DNA of 64,000 bases from Labilibaculum manganireducens (GCF_002843385.1 NZ_MVDE01000005.1:140229-204228), one strand, 5' to 3'; counted from the stretch's first letter, positions 51,315 to 61,797 are shown. Notes: generated by a model from the letters alone, not told the origin. Numbers and translations are program-made.

Positions 51315-51636
51315 AATTAAAAAGAAGCTCATAGGTACGTCTTATCTCCTCTTCAACTTGCGATACTCCTATTGATCGACTTTTACGTAAAACTTCTTTC
51401 CCATCCAAATAAACCAATAAACTGGGATTAGTATATAGACCTAATTGTGCAGCAATTTCAGGTTGTTGCGAATTATCAACATGAAAAGCCTTCAAGTTTG
51501 GAAACTGCTCCTTCATCATGTACCTAAGTTTAGGTGATAACACCTCGCATACTCCGCAGGAAGGCGCCGAAAAGTAAATATAAAATGATTCTCTTTTCTC
51601 TTTAAGTGTTTCCAATTCGGACAATGATAAGTTCAT
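51313..51636 (-). CDS. Thioredoxin-like protein
   Basis: 107 aa, full-length thioredoxin fold. The active-site motif is CGVC (Cys27, Cys30) in FSAPSCGVC, not the CGPC of canonical thioredoxins, and the cis-proline loop TNPSLLVYLDG is present at about residues 73-83. No signal peptide, so cytoplasmic. Likely a thiol reductase of specialised function; target unknown. Its start lies far (over 150 nt) from the zinc-ribbon gene, on the same strand downstream of the hairpin at 51743-51776. Confidence 0.85.
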   Translation of the reverse strand: MNLSLSELETLKEKRESFYIYFSAPSCGVCEVLSPKLRYMMKEQFPNLKAFHVDNSQQPEIAAQLGLYTNPSLLVYLDGKEVLRKSRSIGVSQVEEEIRRTYELLFN

Positions 51637-51742
51637 AAAGCAAATTCCGTTTTAAAATAGATTGCAAAAATAATAAAAACACAGGGGAGATTTCTTAAGA
51701 TGCAGACAATTCGTACAACTGTAACAAAAATATTCACATTAA

Positions 51743-51776
51743 AAAAAGCTGTTTCAAAAAAATGAAACAGCTTTTT
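51743..51776 (-). terminator. Terminator of the MerR-NIF3-zinc-ribbon operon
   Basis: Perfect 14-bp stem AAAAAGCTGTTTCA (51743-51756) / TGAAACAGCTTTTT (51763-51776), 6-nt loop, located 20 nt past the zinc-ribbon stop. Confidence 0.85.
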
Positions 51777-51795
51777 ATATGATATAAGAATAGTA

Positions 51796-52632
51796 CTATT
51801 CTTTTTTACGAGTTCTTCTTTTTGGCTTTTCAGCTTGTTCAGCTTTTTCTGCTTCCTCCAGGCTATTGTCATAATCAACAATAAAACGATCTACCAAAAT
51901 ACGCCCGCAATATTCACAAACGATAATCTTTTTACGAGAACGAATATCCATCTGACGTTGAGGTGGAATCTTATTAAAACAACCACCACAAGCATCACGC
52001 TCAACTGTTACAACTGCAAGACCATTTCTTGCATTTGAACGGATTCTTGTATACGCTGTTAACAATCTTGGTTCTATTTTTTTTCTAAACGAAGCAGACG
52101 CAGCAACCAATTTTTCTTCTTCAATTTGAGTTTCTGATACAATTGCATCAAGCTCACCCTTTTTGCCTTCCAAATCAGCTTTTCTCTCAGCAAAAACTTT
52201 ATCTGAGTTTTCAATTACCGCTTTTTTGTTGGCAATTTCCGAAGTAAATTCTTTAATTCTCTTTTCGCACAATTCAATTTCTAAATTTTGAAATTCAATT
52301 TCTTTTGAAATAGAATCAAATTCACGATTGTTACGAACATTCATTTGTTGAGCTTCATACTTCTTAATAAGTAATCCTGCTTCTTTAATTTCTTGTTTTT
52401 TCTTCGCAACAGTTTCAACTAAATCTTTTACCTCATTGTTTAGGTTGGCAATCCTAGTATCAAGACCTGCGATTTCATCTTCCAAATCCTGAACTTCTAA
52501 TGGAAGCTCTCCCCTTAGCGTTCTAATTTGGTCTACTTCAGAATCAACACACTGCATTTCGTACATTGTGCGCAATTTATCTTCTACTGAAATATCCTTA
52601 AAATCTGAAGCCTTTGGATCTTGTGTAGTCAT
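51796..52632 (-). CDS. Coiled-coil protein with C4 zinc ribbon
   Basis: 278 aa. A long antiparallel coiled coil from about residue 30 to 190 (heptads in IAGLDTRIANLNNEVKDLV and RRIKEF-like segments) is followed by a zinc ribbon with CGGC and CEYC (about 212-240, DACGGCFNKIPPQ, VCEYCGRILVD). This is the widespread DUF/CT398-like family next to NIF3, suspected to act as a nucleic-acid or protein-associated adaptor. The C-terminal tail is Lys/Arg/Glu-rich. Starts 5 nt after the NIF3 gene, so operon partner. Confidence 0.85.
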   Translation of the reverse strand: MTTQDPKASDFKDISVEDKLRTMYEMQCVDSEVDQIRTLRGELPLEVQDLEDEIAGLDTRIANLNNEVKDLVETVAKKKQEIKEAGLLIKKYEAQQMNVRNNREFDSISKEIEFQNLEIELCEKRIKEFTSEIANKKAVIENSDKVFAERKADLEGKKGELDAIVSETQIEEEKLVAASASFRKKIEPRLLTAYTRIRSNARNGLAVVTVERDACGGCFNKIPPQRQMDIRSRKKIIVCEYCGRILVDRFIVDYDNSLEEAEKAEQAEKPKRRTRKKE

Positions 52633-52637
52633 ATGTT

Positions 52638-53741
52638 TTACAAATAATTTATTGGATTCGAATTTATCTCTGAAATATAAACCGCAAAGTTAGGGAATTT
52701 TTTTGTAACAATCTCATAAAAAATATCTCTTGTAAATTGTTCACTTTCGTAATGTCCGATATCGGCAATTATTATTCTGCCTTCAGCATCAAAAAACTCG
52801 TGATATTTAAAATCTCCCGACACAAAAACATCAGCTTTTTGGCTGATAGCCTTACGTAACAAGGAGCTTCCACTCCCACCACATACTGCAACGGTTTTTA
52901 TTCTTTTCTTACTTATCTGAGTGTGTTTTACGCATGCCGATCCGAATATTTCCTTTATCCTGTTTAAGAAGAAAAGTGGATCTTCGGGTACTGTAAGTTC
53001 GCCAATCATGCCCATTCCTACCTGTTTGTTGTCGTTTTCGAGCAAATAAATATCAAAAGCAACCTCCTCGTAAGGATGATTTTTTAGAAGTGCCGAACAT
53101 ATTTTCCCCTTTAAATGCTTTGGGAAAATAGTTTCGATGCGAACTTCAGGCTCTAAATGTAATTCTCCTTTTTCACCAACAAACGGATCGGTATTCTCTC
53201 CGCCTCTAAAGCTTCCGGTACCTTCAACAGCATAACTGCAGGAATCATAACCTCCAATGCTTCCGGCACCGGCCTCAAATAAAGAATCTCTAACTTTTTG
53301 AGCAAACTTATCGGGTACAAATGTTACCAGTTTATAAAGATCGTTGCTTACCGGAGATAAAATTCTCCTGTTTTGAAGTCCGATTAAATCGCAAATACGA
53401 TCGCTCACCCCGCCTTTTACTGAATCTAAATTGGTATGGGCTGCATAAATTGAAATATTATTTTGAATGGCAAGAATTACTGTTCTCTCGACATAATTAC
53501 TCCCATTAAAACGCTTTAACCCTTTAAAAACGATAGGATGATGAGCAATAATTAAATTTACCCCTTTATTAATGGCTTCCTCAACTACACTCTCTATAAC
53601 ATCCAAACAAATAAGAACACCGGTAACATCTGAATCATAACTACCAACCAGTAAACCTGAATTGTCGTACGATTCCTGATAGGTCAAAGGAGCCATCTCT
53701 TCGATAGATGAAACAATATCTCTTACTTTCAATTTCAACAA
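52638..53741 (-). CDS. NIF3-like dinuclear metal protein (YbgI/YqfO type)
   Basis: 367 aa, the long form with an inserted PII-like/YqfO domain in the middle. N-terminal NSGLLVG and VNLIIAHHPIVFKGLKR (His67-His68 area) and the late VAVCGGSGSSLL, DVFVSGDFKYHEF and IADIGHYESE carry the metal ligands seen in NIF3 proteins. Biochemical role is debated (GTP cyclohydrolase-like fold or hydrolase); commonly in an operon with the zinc-ribbon protein, as here (5 nt gap), and with the MerR gene 10 nt upstream. Confidence 0.9.
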   Translation of the reverse strand: MLKLKVRDIVSSIEEMAPLTYQESYDNSGLLVGSYDSDVTGVLICLDVIESVVEEAINKGVNLIIAHHPIVFKGLKRFNGSNYVERTVILAIQNNISIYAAHTNLDSVKGGVSDRICDLIGLQNRRILSPVSNDLYKLVTFVPDKFAQKVRDSLFEAGAGSIGGYDSCSYAVEGTGSFRGGENTDPFVGEKGELHLEPEVRIETIFPKHLKGKICSALLKNHPYEEVAFDIYLLENDNKQVGMGMIGELTVPEDPLFFLNRIKEIFGSACVKHTQISKKRIKTVAVCGGSGSSLLRKAISQKADVFVSGDFKYHEFFDAEGRIIIADIGHYESEQFTRDIFYEIVTKKFPNFAVYISEINSNPINYL

Positions 53742-53751
53742 AATTTACGAA

Positions 53752-54087
53752 TTACAATTCTTCCTTAATCTCAAGAAGCAGATCTTTAATTTCCTGTAAA
53801 CGAGTAACAACAGCAAAATTATTCTCGGTATCTTCTTTATTCTCTTTCAACTTGAGCTGAGCTCCTTTAAGAGTCATCCCTCTTTCTTTCACTAAATGAA
53901 ATATCAAATGAAAATTTTCAATATCCGCTTGTGTGAAAAACCGATTTCCCTTCTTATTCTTTTTAGGTTTTATAATATCAAATTCCTTTTCCCAAAATCG
54001 AATCAAAGAGGTATTTACCTGAAACATCTCAGCTACTTCTCCAATGGCATAATATAGTTTTTCGATTTTTTTTTCTTTGTAAGGCAC
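53752..54087 (-). CDS. MerR-family transcriptional regulator, small
   Basis: 111 aa. The HTH region YYAIGEVAEMFQVNTSLIRFWEKEFDIIKPKKN occupies residues about 11-43, then GNRFFTQADIENFHLIFHL and a short C-terminal helix. It lacks an effector or metal-binding domain beyond the coiled tail. Same strand and 10 nt upstream of the NIF3 gene, so part of its operon. Target promoter unknown, possibly its own operon. Confidence 0.85.
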   Translation of the reverse strand: MPYKEKKIEKLYYAIGEVAEMFQVNTSLIRFWEKEFDIIKPKKNKKGNRFFTQADIENFHLIFHLVKERGMTLKGAQLKLKENKEDTENNFAVVTRLQEIKDLLLEIKEEL

Positions 54088-54173
54088 CGATGTTACGATT
54101 TAAATTTCACAAGCCAAATAAATTGTATAGAAATGAACCGATTAGGACAATTTATTATCTAAAGTAACAAATA

Positions 54174-54207
54174 AAATGGCACGAAATAATATTTTCCGTG
54201 CCACTTT
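54174..54207 (-). terminator. Terminator of the M23 peptidase gene
   Basis: AAGTGGCACG / CGTGCCATT stem (one G-U pair) around an A/T-rich loop on the minus strand, followed by T residues; 31 nt past the stop at 54238. Confidence 0.75.
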
Positions 54208-54237
54208 TTTATGCTTTCCTATTTTCTTTCGATAGAA

Positions 54238-55206
54238 CTAATCCATTGTTTGACCAGTGTTGGCGGCATAAGCAACCATACTGTCATACTCGTCGGCTGT
54301 TAAATCGTTAAAAAAATAGTTGATCGGATCGATCGTCTTGTTATTCTTCCTTACTTCATAATGGATATGAGGTCCCGTTGAAGAGCCAGTATTTCCAAGG
54401 AAGGCAATAACTTCTCCCCGTCTTACTTTCTGTCCGGCTTTCACGTTGTAGCCATTGAGGTGAGCATATACGGTTTTGTATCCAAAACCGTGGTCAATTA
54501 CAATTTTTTTGCCGTATCCCCTCTCTGTATTCTTATAGGTAACCACACCATCACCAGTTGCATATATTGGTGTTCCAATGGTTCCATTAAAATCCATTCC
54601 ATCATGGAATTTACGGGTTTTATAAATAGGATGAATCCTCCATCCGTAACCGGATGAAATTCTTCCGAAATCTTTTATTGCAATCGGCATAATAGCAGGT
54701 ATAGATGCAAGCATTTTAAACTTGTTCTTTACCATTACCTCAACGTCATCGTAAGATTTGGTCTGAACATACATTGATTTAGCTATACGGTCAATCTTTT
54801 TATTGGTTGAAATAACCAATTCAGAATTTTCAAGATTCTCTAAATTACTGTATCGGTTTACTCCTCCATAACCCGCTTTTCGAATATTTGAATGAATCGG
54901 TTCCGCCTCAAAAATCACACGATAAATATTATCATCCCGCTGCTCAAGATCCGTTAAAACGTTTTGAAGTTTTGCCAACTCTGAATTAAGACGGGTATAT
55001 TGTGCAATTAACTGCTGATTTTCACGAATGAGAGATCTCTCTTTTGGGGATCCGAAAAAATAAAACAATACCACAACCATTACAATGGCAAGGACTGAAC
55101 TTGAAGCCATGTGTTTAAGAACGTTAATTATTTTCGTCTTAAAATTGGCCTCTACTTTTTCGTAACTAATAGACTCTGGGTTAAACTGATACTTAGTCTT
55201 CGCCAT
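54238..55206 (-). CDS. M23 metallopeptidase (LytM-type cell-wall hydrolase), membrane-anchored
   Basis: 322 aa. One N-terminal TM (about residues 34-51), a coiled-coil region (60-90), then a peptidase M23 domain with all Zn ligands: HDGMD (His201, Asp205) and HIH (His280, His282), with the catalytic His249 in VYAHLNGY. Cuts peptidoglycan crosslinks or acts as an activator in cell separation; sequence does not decide. Stands alone upstream of the MerR operon, separated by a terminator. Confidence 0.94.
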   Translation of the reverse strand: MAKTKYQFNPESISYEKVEANFKTKIINVLKHMASSSVLAIVMVVVLFYFFGSPKERSLIRENQQLIAQYTRLNSELAKLQNVLTDLEQRDDNIYRVIFEAEPIHSNIRKAGYGGVNRYSNLENLENSELVISTNKKIDRIAKSMYVQTKSYDDVEVMVKNKFKMLASIPAIMPIAIKDFGRISSGYGWRIHPIYKTRKFHDGMDFNGTIGTPIYATGDGVVTYKNTERGYGKKIVIDHGFGYKTVYAHLNGYNVKAGQKVRRGEVIAFLGNTGSSTGPHIHYEVRKNNKTIDPINYFFNDLTADEYDSMVAYAANTGQTMD

Positions 55207-55284
55207 GTAAAATTTTTAGATTTTTTTTATAGAAAAAAGCCTAAACTTTTTCCCTCCACAGCTAACAAAATTAAGGAAATAATC

Positions 55285-55292
55285 TAACTTTG
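55285..55292 (+). promoter_or_regulatory. Candidate -7 promoter element of alaS
   Basis: TAACTTTG, exact TAnnTTTG, 44 nt upstream of the alaS ATG; TSS predicted about 10 nt later. No clear -33 TTG. Confidence 0.5.
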
Positions 55293-55336
55293 CAAGCTAA
55301 GTATACAAATCAGATTGATATAAAACATAATAGCAC

Positions 55337-57970
55337 ATGAATTCTAACGAAATCAGACAGGCATTTTTGGATTTCTTTGCCTCAAAACAACATAAGACTG
55401 TTTCTTCGGCACCAATGGTTATTAAAGATGATCCAACTTTAATGTTCACCAATGCGGGAATGAATCAATTTAAGGATATATTTTTGGGTAACACTCCAAT
55501 AAAATACAAGCGAATTGCCAACTCTCAAAAGTGCCTGCGCGTTTCAGGAAAACACAACGATTTAGAGGAAGTCGGTCACGACACCTACCATCATACCATG
55601 TTTGAAATGTTGGGTAACTGGTCGTTTGGTGATTACTTTAAAGAAGATGCTATCAATTGGGCTTGGGAACTTTTAACTGATGTATTCAAACTGCCGCAAG
55701 ATAGATTGTACGCTTCTGTTTTTGAAGGAAGTGCTGATGATAAATTAGGCCGTGATGATGAAGCTGCAGAATTATGGGCCAAGTTTCTTCCTGCCGAACA
55801 AATTATAAACGGAAATAAGAAGGACAATTTCTGGGAAATGGGTGATACAGGGCCATGTGGACCTTGTTCCGAGATTCATGTTGATTTACGTAGTGATGAA
55901 GAACGGAAAATTGTTGCCGGTCGTGATTTGGTAAATAAAGATCACCCGCAGGTAATTGAAATTTGGAATCTTGTATTTATGCAATACAATCGCAAAGCGG
56001 ATAGTTCTCTGGAAGCTTTGCCTCATCAGCATGTAGATACAGGGATGGGATTTGAGCGTTTGTGTATGGCTATGCAGGGAAAAACATCAAATTACGATAC
56101 TGATGTATTCCAGCCAATTATTCAGACAATTGCAAAAATGAGTGCCAAAGAATATGGTAAGGATGAGGAAATTGATATTGCTCTTAGAGTAATTGCCGAC
56201 CATATTAGAACCATTGCTTTTGCTATTACCGACGGACAATTGCCCTCAAACAATAAGGCAGGATATGTAATCCGAAGAATTTTGAGAAGAGCCGTTCGTT
56301 ACGGCTACACTTTCCTTGGCTTTAAAGAGCCATTTATGCATCGTTTAATTCCGGTACTGATTGAGGTGATGGGAAAACATTTCCCTGAACTGATTAAGCA
56401 ACAAAACTTAATCGAAAAGGTAGTAATGGAAGAGGAAAACTCTTTCTTAAGAACTCTCGAAAACGGAATTCGCCTTTTGGATCAAATTATTGATAAAACA
56501 AAATCGGAAGATTACAAAGTTGTATCGGGTAAGGTGGCTTTTGAATTGTACGATACCTATGGTTTTCCATTGGATTTAACGGAATTGATTTTGAAAGAAA
56601 ACGATTTGGTTATCAACCGCAAAGAATTTAACGAAGAAATGGAAGCTCAAAAAAATCGTTCGCGTTCAGCAACATCTGTTGATACCGGCGATTGGATTGA
56701 GATTTTAAAAGATGACGTAGAAGAATTTGTTGGTTACGATTATCTGACTACTGCTGTAAGAATTACCCGTTACCGTAAAATTTCTTCGAAAGATAAAGAC
56801 CAATATCAAATGGTTTTCAACATTACTCCCTTTTATGGTGAAAGCGGTGGACAAGTTGGAGATACCGGATACATTGAAGCAAATGGAGAAAAAATTTCTA
56901 TTGTAGATACAAAAAAGGAACATGGATTAATTGTTCATTTTGCAAAAGAATTACCAAAAGATCCAACTGTTGTATTTAAGGCTGTAGTCAGCGAAAGTAA
57001 AAGAACTTTAATTGCAAATAACCATACAGCAACTCACCTAATGCACCACGCACTCCGCGAAGTATTGGGCGGGCATGTGGAACAAAAAGGATCTCTTGTA
57101 AATGCTGATCATTTGCGATTTGATTTTTCGCATTTTCAGAAACTAACCGAGGAAGAAATTGCCAAGGTAGAAGAAATTGTGAATGCTAAAATTCGTGAGA
57201 ACATCTCTATCGAAATAAAGAATAACATACCAATGACTGAGGCTGTAAACCTTGGTGCAATGGCTTTATTTGGCGAAAAATACGGCGATTTGGTTCGCGT
57301 TATTAAATTTAATGATTCAGTGGAGCTTTGCGGAGGAACACATGTGAGTGCTACCGGTCAAATCGGGTATTTCAAAATTACATCGGAAAGTGCAATTGCT
57401 GCCGGAGTAAGAAGAATTGAAGCAATTACGGCTGTAAAAGCAGAACAATTTATCAACGATAAGTTGAATACCTTAAAAGAGATTGAACGCATTTTTAAAT
57501 CAAATCAGAATCTGATTAAGAACATTACTGATTTAATGAATGAGAATTCAGGTTTGAAAAAGGATTTGGATGGGTTCGTAAAAGATCGTTTGAAAATCGT
57601 TAAGAATAATTTGAAAGGAAATATCTCGGTAACGAATGATGTTAATATTATTGCTGAATCAATTGCTGTTGCCAGCGCAGGTGACATTAAGGATATCGCA
57701 TTTCAACTAAAAGGAGAAGTTGATAATCTTGTGTTTATTTCGGGTGCCGATTTGGATGGAAAAGCAAACATTACCATCATGTTCTCGGATAATCTGGTAA
57801 AAGAATACGATTTGAATGCAGGAGCAATTATTCGTGAAGCTGCCAAAGAAATTAAAGGCGGCGGTGGCGGACAACCTTTCTTCGCATCAGCTGGAGGTAA
57901 AGATCCAAAAGGACTTGAAAAAGCAATTGAAGTAGCTAAGAAAATGGTTCTTCATAAAATTGAAGCTTAA
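55337..57970 (+). CDS. alaS: Alanine--tRNA ligase
   Basis: 877 aa, normal size. Charges tRNA-Ala and edits mischarged Ser/Gly. Seen: N-terminal class II catalytic domain ([51 protein letters not shown]), the editing domain with [11 protein letters not shown] and CGGTHV (Zn/His-Cys), and the C-terminal C-Ala region with [20 protein letters not shown]. Between the divergent M23 gene and a strong terminator, so a single-gene unit. Secure. Confidence 0.98.
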   Translation: MNSNEIRQAFLDFFASKQHKTVSSAPMVIKDDPTLMFTNAGMNQFKDIFLGNTPIKYKRIANSQKCLRVSGKHNDLEEVGHDTYHHTMFEMLGNWSFGDYFKEDAINWAWELLTDVFKLPQDRLYASVFEGSADDKLGRDDEAAELWAKFLPAEQIINGNKKDNFWEMGDTGPCGPCSEIHVDLRSDEERKIVAGRDLVNKDHPQVIEIWNLVFMQYNRKADSSLEALPHQHVDTGMGFERLCMAMQGKTSNYDTDVFQPIIQTIAKMSAKEYGKDEEIDIALRVIADHIRTIAFAITDGQLPSNNKAGYVIRRILRRAVRYGYTFLGFKEPFMHRLIPVLIEVMGKHFPELIKQQNLIEKVVMEEENSFLRTLENGIRLLDQIIDKTKSEDYKVVSGKVAFELYDTYGFPLDLTELILKENDLVINRKEFNEEMEAQKNRSRSATSVDTGDWIEILKDDVEEFVGYDYLTTAVRITRYRKISSKDKDQYQMVFNITPFYGESGGQVGDTGYIEANGEKISIVDTKKEHGLIVHFAKELPKDPTVVFKAVVSESKRTLIANNHTATHLMHHALREVLGGHVEQKGSLVNADHLRFDFSHFQKLTEEEIAKVEEIVNAKIRENISIEIKNNIPMTEAVNLGAMALFGEKYGDLVRVIKFNDSVELCGGTHVSATGQIGYFKITSESAIAAGVRRIEAITAVKAEQFINDKLNTLKEIERIFKSNQNLIKNITDLMNENSGLKKDLDGFVKDRLKIVKNNLKGNISVTNDVNIIAESIAVASAGDIKDIAFQLKGEVDNLVFISGADLDGKANITIMFSDNLVKEYDLNAGAIIREAAKEIKGGGGGQPFFASAGGKDPKGLEKAIEVAKKMVLHKIEA

Positions 57971-58020
57971 TTACGGACAGTTAGCACAAAATTAAAAGTA
58001 AAACATAAATGTAACAATAC

Positions 58021-58056
58021 AAAAAAACGCCGTTTCAATTGAAACGGCGTTTTTTT
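58021..58056 (+). terminator. Terminator shared by alaS and ccsA
   Basis: Perfect palindrome with the GC core ACGCCGTTTCAAT / ATTGAAACGGCGT, flanked by A7 and T7 runs, so it can act in both directions between converging genes. Confidence 0.92.
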
Positions 58057-58071
58057 GTATTCTAATATATC

Positions 58072-58857
58072 TTATGGCTGTTGACTATAGGTATGAACGC
58101 TAAATTGTGCAGACGGCAGGTAGTTAACTCCAAACCAACAAATCAGAAGAATCACAAATGCAAGTGCCAATATCCACAAAGAAGATTTAAATTTTGACGG
58201 CATTTGGAACCGACGATGGATGTAGACCAAATAACCCAACCATGTGATAAATGCCCAGGTTTCTTTCGGATCCCATGTCCAATAGTGTCCCCAAGCTTCT
58301 TTTGCCCATAAAGCTCCAAAAAGCAATCCCAGCGTTAGGAATGCAAATCCCAGATAAACCAGATTATCTGCCATGAGCATGATTTTAGGCTGTAATTCGG
58401 TTTTGTATTCCTGATACAAACCACGAATCGCAACTAAGGAAGATGCAGCCAAAAAAGCATAGGCACAGATGTAGACCACCACATGAGGTACAAACCACGG
58501 GCTTTGTAATGCAGGCATTAAGGTTTTAGAAAAATTCTCAGGATGCAGATAATTAATAAAAAGAAAGAGCATTGACAAAGCCAGGCTGTAATACAGCATC
58601 CAGTTGTAACGCCAGCGCCAATAGGTTAAAAAACCAATTATTGGTAGAAAGAAAGCATACCACAAACGTGTTTCGCCCAAAGTCCGTAATGGTGGCCGCT
58701 CCAGATTAATCCATAAAAAACCTATAAAAATGGCTATACCTGCAATTCCTGCAAGAACCAATATATTTCTAATCAGCTCTCGTTTGGGAATAAACGCAGC
58801 CAACAACCATGTGCTTGTACTGATTCCTGCTGCCAATAAAAAATGATTCCATATCAT
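58072..58857 (-). CDS. ccsA: System II cytochrome c biogenesis protein CcsA (heme handling)
   Basis: 261 aa, eight or so TMs. Contains the tryptophan-rich heme motif WGHYWTWDPKETWAF (about residues 189-203) flanked by conserved His125 (FVPHVVV) and His255 (SVHTYS), as in CcsA/ResC. Together with ResB it exports heme and links it to apocytochromes c. Last gene of the nrf operon, 40 nt after resB. In epsilonproteobacteria these two are fused; here they are separate. Confidence 0.92.
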   Translation of the reverse strand: MIWNHFLLAAGISTSTWLLAAFIPKRELIRNILVLAGIAGIAIFIGFLWINLERPPLRTLGETRLWYAFFLPIIGFLTYWRWRYNWMLYYSLALSMLFLFINYLHPENFSKTLMPALQSPWFVPHVVVYICAYAFLAASSLVAIRGLYQEYKTELQPKIMLMADNLVYLGFAFLTLGLLFGALWAKEAWGHYWTWDPKETWAFITWLGYLVYIHRRFQMPSKFKSSLWILALAFVILLICWFGVNYLPSAQFSVHTYSQQP

Positions 58858-58897
58858 TAGTCAAAACTTTAAATACGACTATAAAAAACAGTAAATT

Positions 58898-60262
58898 TTA
58901 ATTCGAAACACCCTTAATCGTTTCCTCATTTTTCACTTTATTGCCACGCCAAAACATGTAAACCGAACCGATCATCATCATAAAAACTCCTATATATACA
59001 AATATCTGCCAAGGATCTTTCACTACCTCTACAATGCTTTTTGTGGAGTAAATTCCCATCTTCTCATCGTAGCTAAGTTGATATATTTTCCAACCATTTA
59101 CAGTAAATGACTTATTCACTTCCAAAGTTTGTTCCTGTTTTTGTCCATCGGGAGTGTAAATGCTAACTTCTGATGAAAACTTTTTAGGTTCGGGTACTGT
59201 CATCAGCAATGAAAATCGTTCATCAATCTTTAAAGACTCATGTGGACGATTAAAGCTGCCACAACTGATCCATCCTGTAATAGTATCTTTGGCTGGAGTT
59301 ATAAGTCTCACCTTAGCTGCCGGAGCAGCTCCCAAATCAACCATGGAATAGTACTTATCCCCGGCCCTTCCTGATGTCAAAAAAAACTCATCAACCTTAA
59401 TCTCCCAATCGTGGAGCTGACAGACAAGCTTATTTTCGATCATGATCATTGATGGCTTGGTGGCTTCGTAAAGCATTCCTGTTGTGTTATCAACAACTGC
59501 CAATTTAGGATGAAACTCTTCAATTTTAAAATCGTTCAGCTTTATTGCCAGCGGTAATTCAAAATAATTTCCTTTGTCATCGTAAGCTCTTCCTTCAATT
59601 CGGTTCTCGATTAAATCCATACGAAGCCGCTGTAAATCTCCGGAACCCAATCCGGCCGCAAATACTGTTATCCAAAGTCCTAAATGGCTGCATACAAATC
59701 CCCAGTTTTTCCATTTTAACGGAAATAGTTTTCGAACCACTACCATTCCTAAAATAAATAGTAAATAAAAATTGATGAATAAAAAAGGAATGGAAGTTGT
59801 CAATCGATTAAAACCAAGGCTTGTTACAATTCTCTTGTTATCCATAGGAATTTGAGGGGTAATCCCCATGATCACCACCAAAACACTTAAGCCGGCAATT
59901 GCACCGATTGATGCAGGAATCCCGGAAAGGAATTTGAATATTGGTTTCTTCCTTATCAAGACATAAACAAGAGCAATCAATAAAATATATACAGTTCCAA
60001 GAATCAGATTTTGAGGAAATACAATTGAACCAAAAGAAGCACTACCAACAGTAAATTCCAGAACAAATCCAACAAGAAGCAAGCCAAAAGCAAACAAAAA
60101 GCTCTCAGAATATCCCCAAGGTGATTGCCATAAGGGTTTTGTATTTTTATTCATATTAATTTCGGCGGATAAAAAAATGATCTTATGCTTAAAATGATTT
60201 GAACCTGAAACCAATCTAAGTTTTCTAAATATAAAAATTATGCCGCCCAATATGGACGGCAT
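58898..60262 (-). CDS. resB: Cytochrome c biogenesis protein ResB (start probably at 60154)
   Basis: The longest frame is 454 aa, but the first 36 residues (up to INMNKNTKPL) do not look like protein; ATG at 60152-60154 gives 418 aa beginning MNKNTKPLWQSPWGYSES and fits ResB size and topology better. Four TMs (about residues 20-40, 45-65, 80-100 and near the C-terminus) surround a large periplasmic domain (DLQRLRMDLIENRIEGRA, SFTVNGWKIYQLSYDEKMGIYS). It is the partner of CcsA. It follows nrfA by 23 nt in the longer form, 131 nt from 60154, so transcription continues from nrfA. Confidence 0.9.
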   Translation of the reverse strand: MPSILGGIIFIFRKLRLVSGSNHFKHKIIFLSAEINMNKNTKPLWQSPWGYSESFLFAFGLLLVGFVLEFTVGSASFGSIVFPQNLILGTVYILLIALVYVLIRKKPIFKFLSGIPASIGAIAGLSVLVVIMGITPQIPMDNKRIVTSLGFNRLTTSIPFLFINFYLLFILGMVVVRKLFPLKWKNWGFVCSHLGLWITVFAAGLGSGDLQRLRMDLIENRIEGRAYDDKGNYFELPLAIKLNDFKIEEFHPKLAVVDNTTGMLYEATKPSMIMIENKLVCQLHDWEIKVDEFFLTSGRAGDKYYSMVDLGAAPAAKVRLITPAKDTITGWISCGSFNRPHESLKIDERFSLLMTVPEPKKFSSEVSIYTPDGQKQEQTLEVNKSFTVNGWKIYQLSYDEKMGIYSTKSIVEVVKDPWQIFVYIGVFMMMIGSVYMFWRGNKVKNEETIKGVSN

Positions 60263-60285
60263 GCCTAATAAAACATCTATTTAGA

Positions 60286-61797
60286 TTACATTTTAACCTG
60301 ATAGGTACTTTCGCGTTCTTTCGCTTTTTTCTCCCACTCAGGAACCATAGTTTTCAAGAACTCTTGTTTTTCCTGATTTAACTTATCAATATCAATGCCA
60401 ATGAATTTCTGAGCTTTTGCTTTTGTAGCGATATCCGGATAAGCAAGCTCTTCGTTAAAACCGTATTTAGCGAAAATTCTTGCCAATGAAATTCTTGCAT
60501 CCTGAGCACGAACGATACCTGTAGAAATTACACGTCCAATTTCTGTTGGGGCATGAAAAGATCCTCCATGAGAGGCTGCAGCATAATCCCAACGCCATTG
60601 AGCGTGACGAATATCCATCAATACAGATTTCATCTCAACTTCTGAGGTACCTAATTCCCAGGCTTTTGCTGCCTCAACATGAGCACGAACGAGTAGTTCT
60701 TCTAATTTATCGCGGTTTCCAATAATCTGATCCTGACGGGTATAAACATTCTGAATCAACTTATCTGTCTCTTCGCGGTGACAAACCTGACATGAATTGG
60801 CTACATTGTTTAAAGGAGATTGAATATGGTGATCAGTAAATTTCTGTCCACCTTCCGATTTATACGGCATGTGACAGTCAGCACAAGAAACACCTCGGTC
60901 AGCATGAATGCCTTTCGAATAAATCTCATATCCCGGATGCTGTGCTTTCAACATTGGCGCTTTACTCAATTTATGAGTCCAGTCACTAAACTCAATCTCA
61001 TCGTAATACTCTTCCATTGCCTCTACACTAGTTCCTTTATCCCAAGGCAAAGTTAGATAATTAGCTCCTTCAACACGTTTCTTATCGAAGTAATACTCAA
61101 CGTGACACTGAGCACATACTAAAGAACGCATTTCCTGATGAGTTGCTTTGTTGATATCCTTTCCCTGACGGTCGAATGCTTCAATTAAAGCCGGACGGGA
61201 AATTCTTAAATTCATAGTTTCAGCATCGTGACAATCTGCACATCCAATAGGATTTACAATTTCGGCTCCTTTACCTGCCCATTTTCCTTTGTAAAATTCG
61301 GCAACACCAATTTCGTTCATTAAGCGAGGTACATCCGGAGACTTACAGGTCCAGCAAGTTGCCGGCATAGGTCCGTCATTTTCATCTTTTGGCCCTCCGG
61401 TTCGTAAAATATTTCTCACATCATCAATTGCATAGTAGTGACCGCGGCCCTGATTATATTCTTTCGAAAAACCATATCCAGCCCAAAGTACAACCAATCT
61501 AGGATCAACTTCCAACATGTCGATCATAGCACTACCGTTATATTTACTGCGGAATGTGGTATCAGCTGTTTTGTAATAAGATTCAAATTCTCTTGGGAAA
61601 TTCTCACCCCAAACTTCGTTGCGGGGCTCCCACTGATCATGCTTAACTTGAGGAGTATAAGCAAAAACTGATTCTGCTCTTCGTTCCATGATTGATGAAG
61701 CTAACAATCCAAGCAGAAATACAACCACCAATGTTACAAGGAAGATCGCCCACCCTAACATTGGTTTTTTGCCTATAGATTCTTGTATTGGTTTCAT
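60286..61797 (-). CDS. nrfA: Ammonia-forming pentaheme nitrite reductase NrfA
   Basis: 503 aa. Reduces nitrite to ammonia with six electrons in the periplasm. One N-terminal TM/signal (about residues 14-35). Heme 1 is CWTCK (Cys148, Cys151, Lys152: the Lys-ligated catalytic heme); the other four are CADCH (186-190), CAQCH (228-232), CADCH (305-309) and CQVCH (336-340). Active-site surroundings CHVEYYF (Tyr235 region) and AQHPGYE, HHIQSP are conserved. Directly downstream of nrfH in the same operon, upstream of the ccs genes. Very secure. Confidence 0.98.
   Translation of the reverse strand: MKPIQESIGKKPMLGWAIFLVTLVVVFLLGLLASSIMERRAESVFAYTPQVKHDQWEPRNEVWGENFPREFESYYKTADTTFRSKYNGSAMIDMLEVDPRLVVLWAGYGFSKEYNQGRGHYYAIDDVRNILRTGGPKDENDGPMPATCWTCKSPDVPRLMNEIGVAEFYKGKWAGKGAEIVNPIGCADCHDAETMNLRISRPALIEAFDRQGKDINKATHQEMRSLVCAQCHVEYYFDKKRVEGANYLTLPWDKGTSVEAMEEYYDEIEFSDWTHKLSKAPMLKAQHPGYEIYSKGIHADRGVSCADCHMPYKSEGGQKFTDHHIQSPLNNVANSCQVCHREETDKLIQNVYTRQDQIIGNRDKLEELLVRAHVEAAKAWELGTSEVEMKSVLMDIRHAQWRWDYAAASHGGSFHAPTEIGRVISTGIVRAQDARISLARIFAKYGFNEELAYPDIATKAKAQKFIGIDIDKLNQEKQEFLKTMVPEWEKKAKERESTYQVKM

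Noticed and set aside
54174..54207. TGGCACG in the M23 downstream region as a sigma-54 site
   Set aside because: It is one arm of a terminator hairpin and lacks a TTGC element at the right distance.
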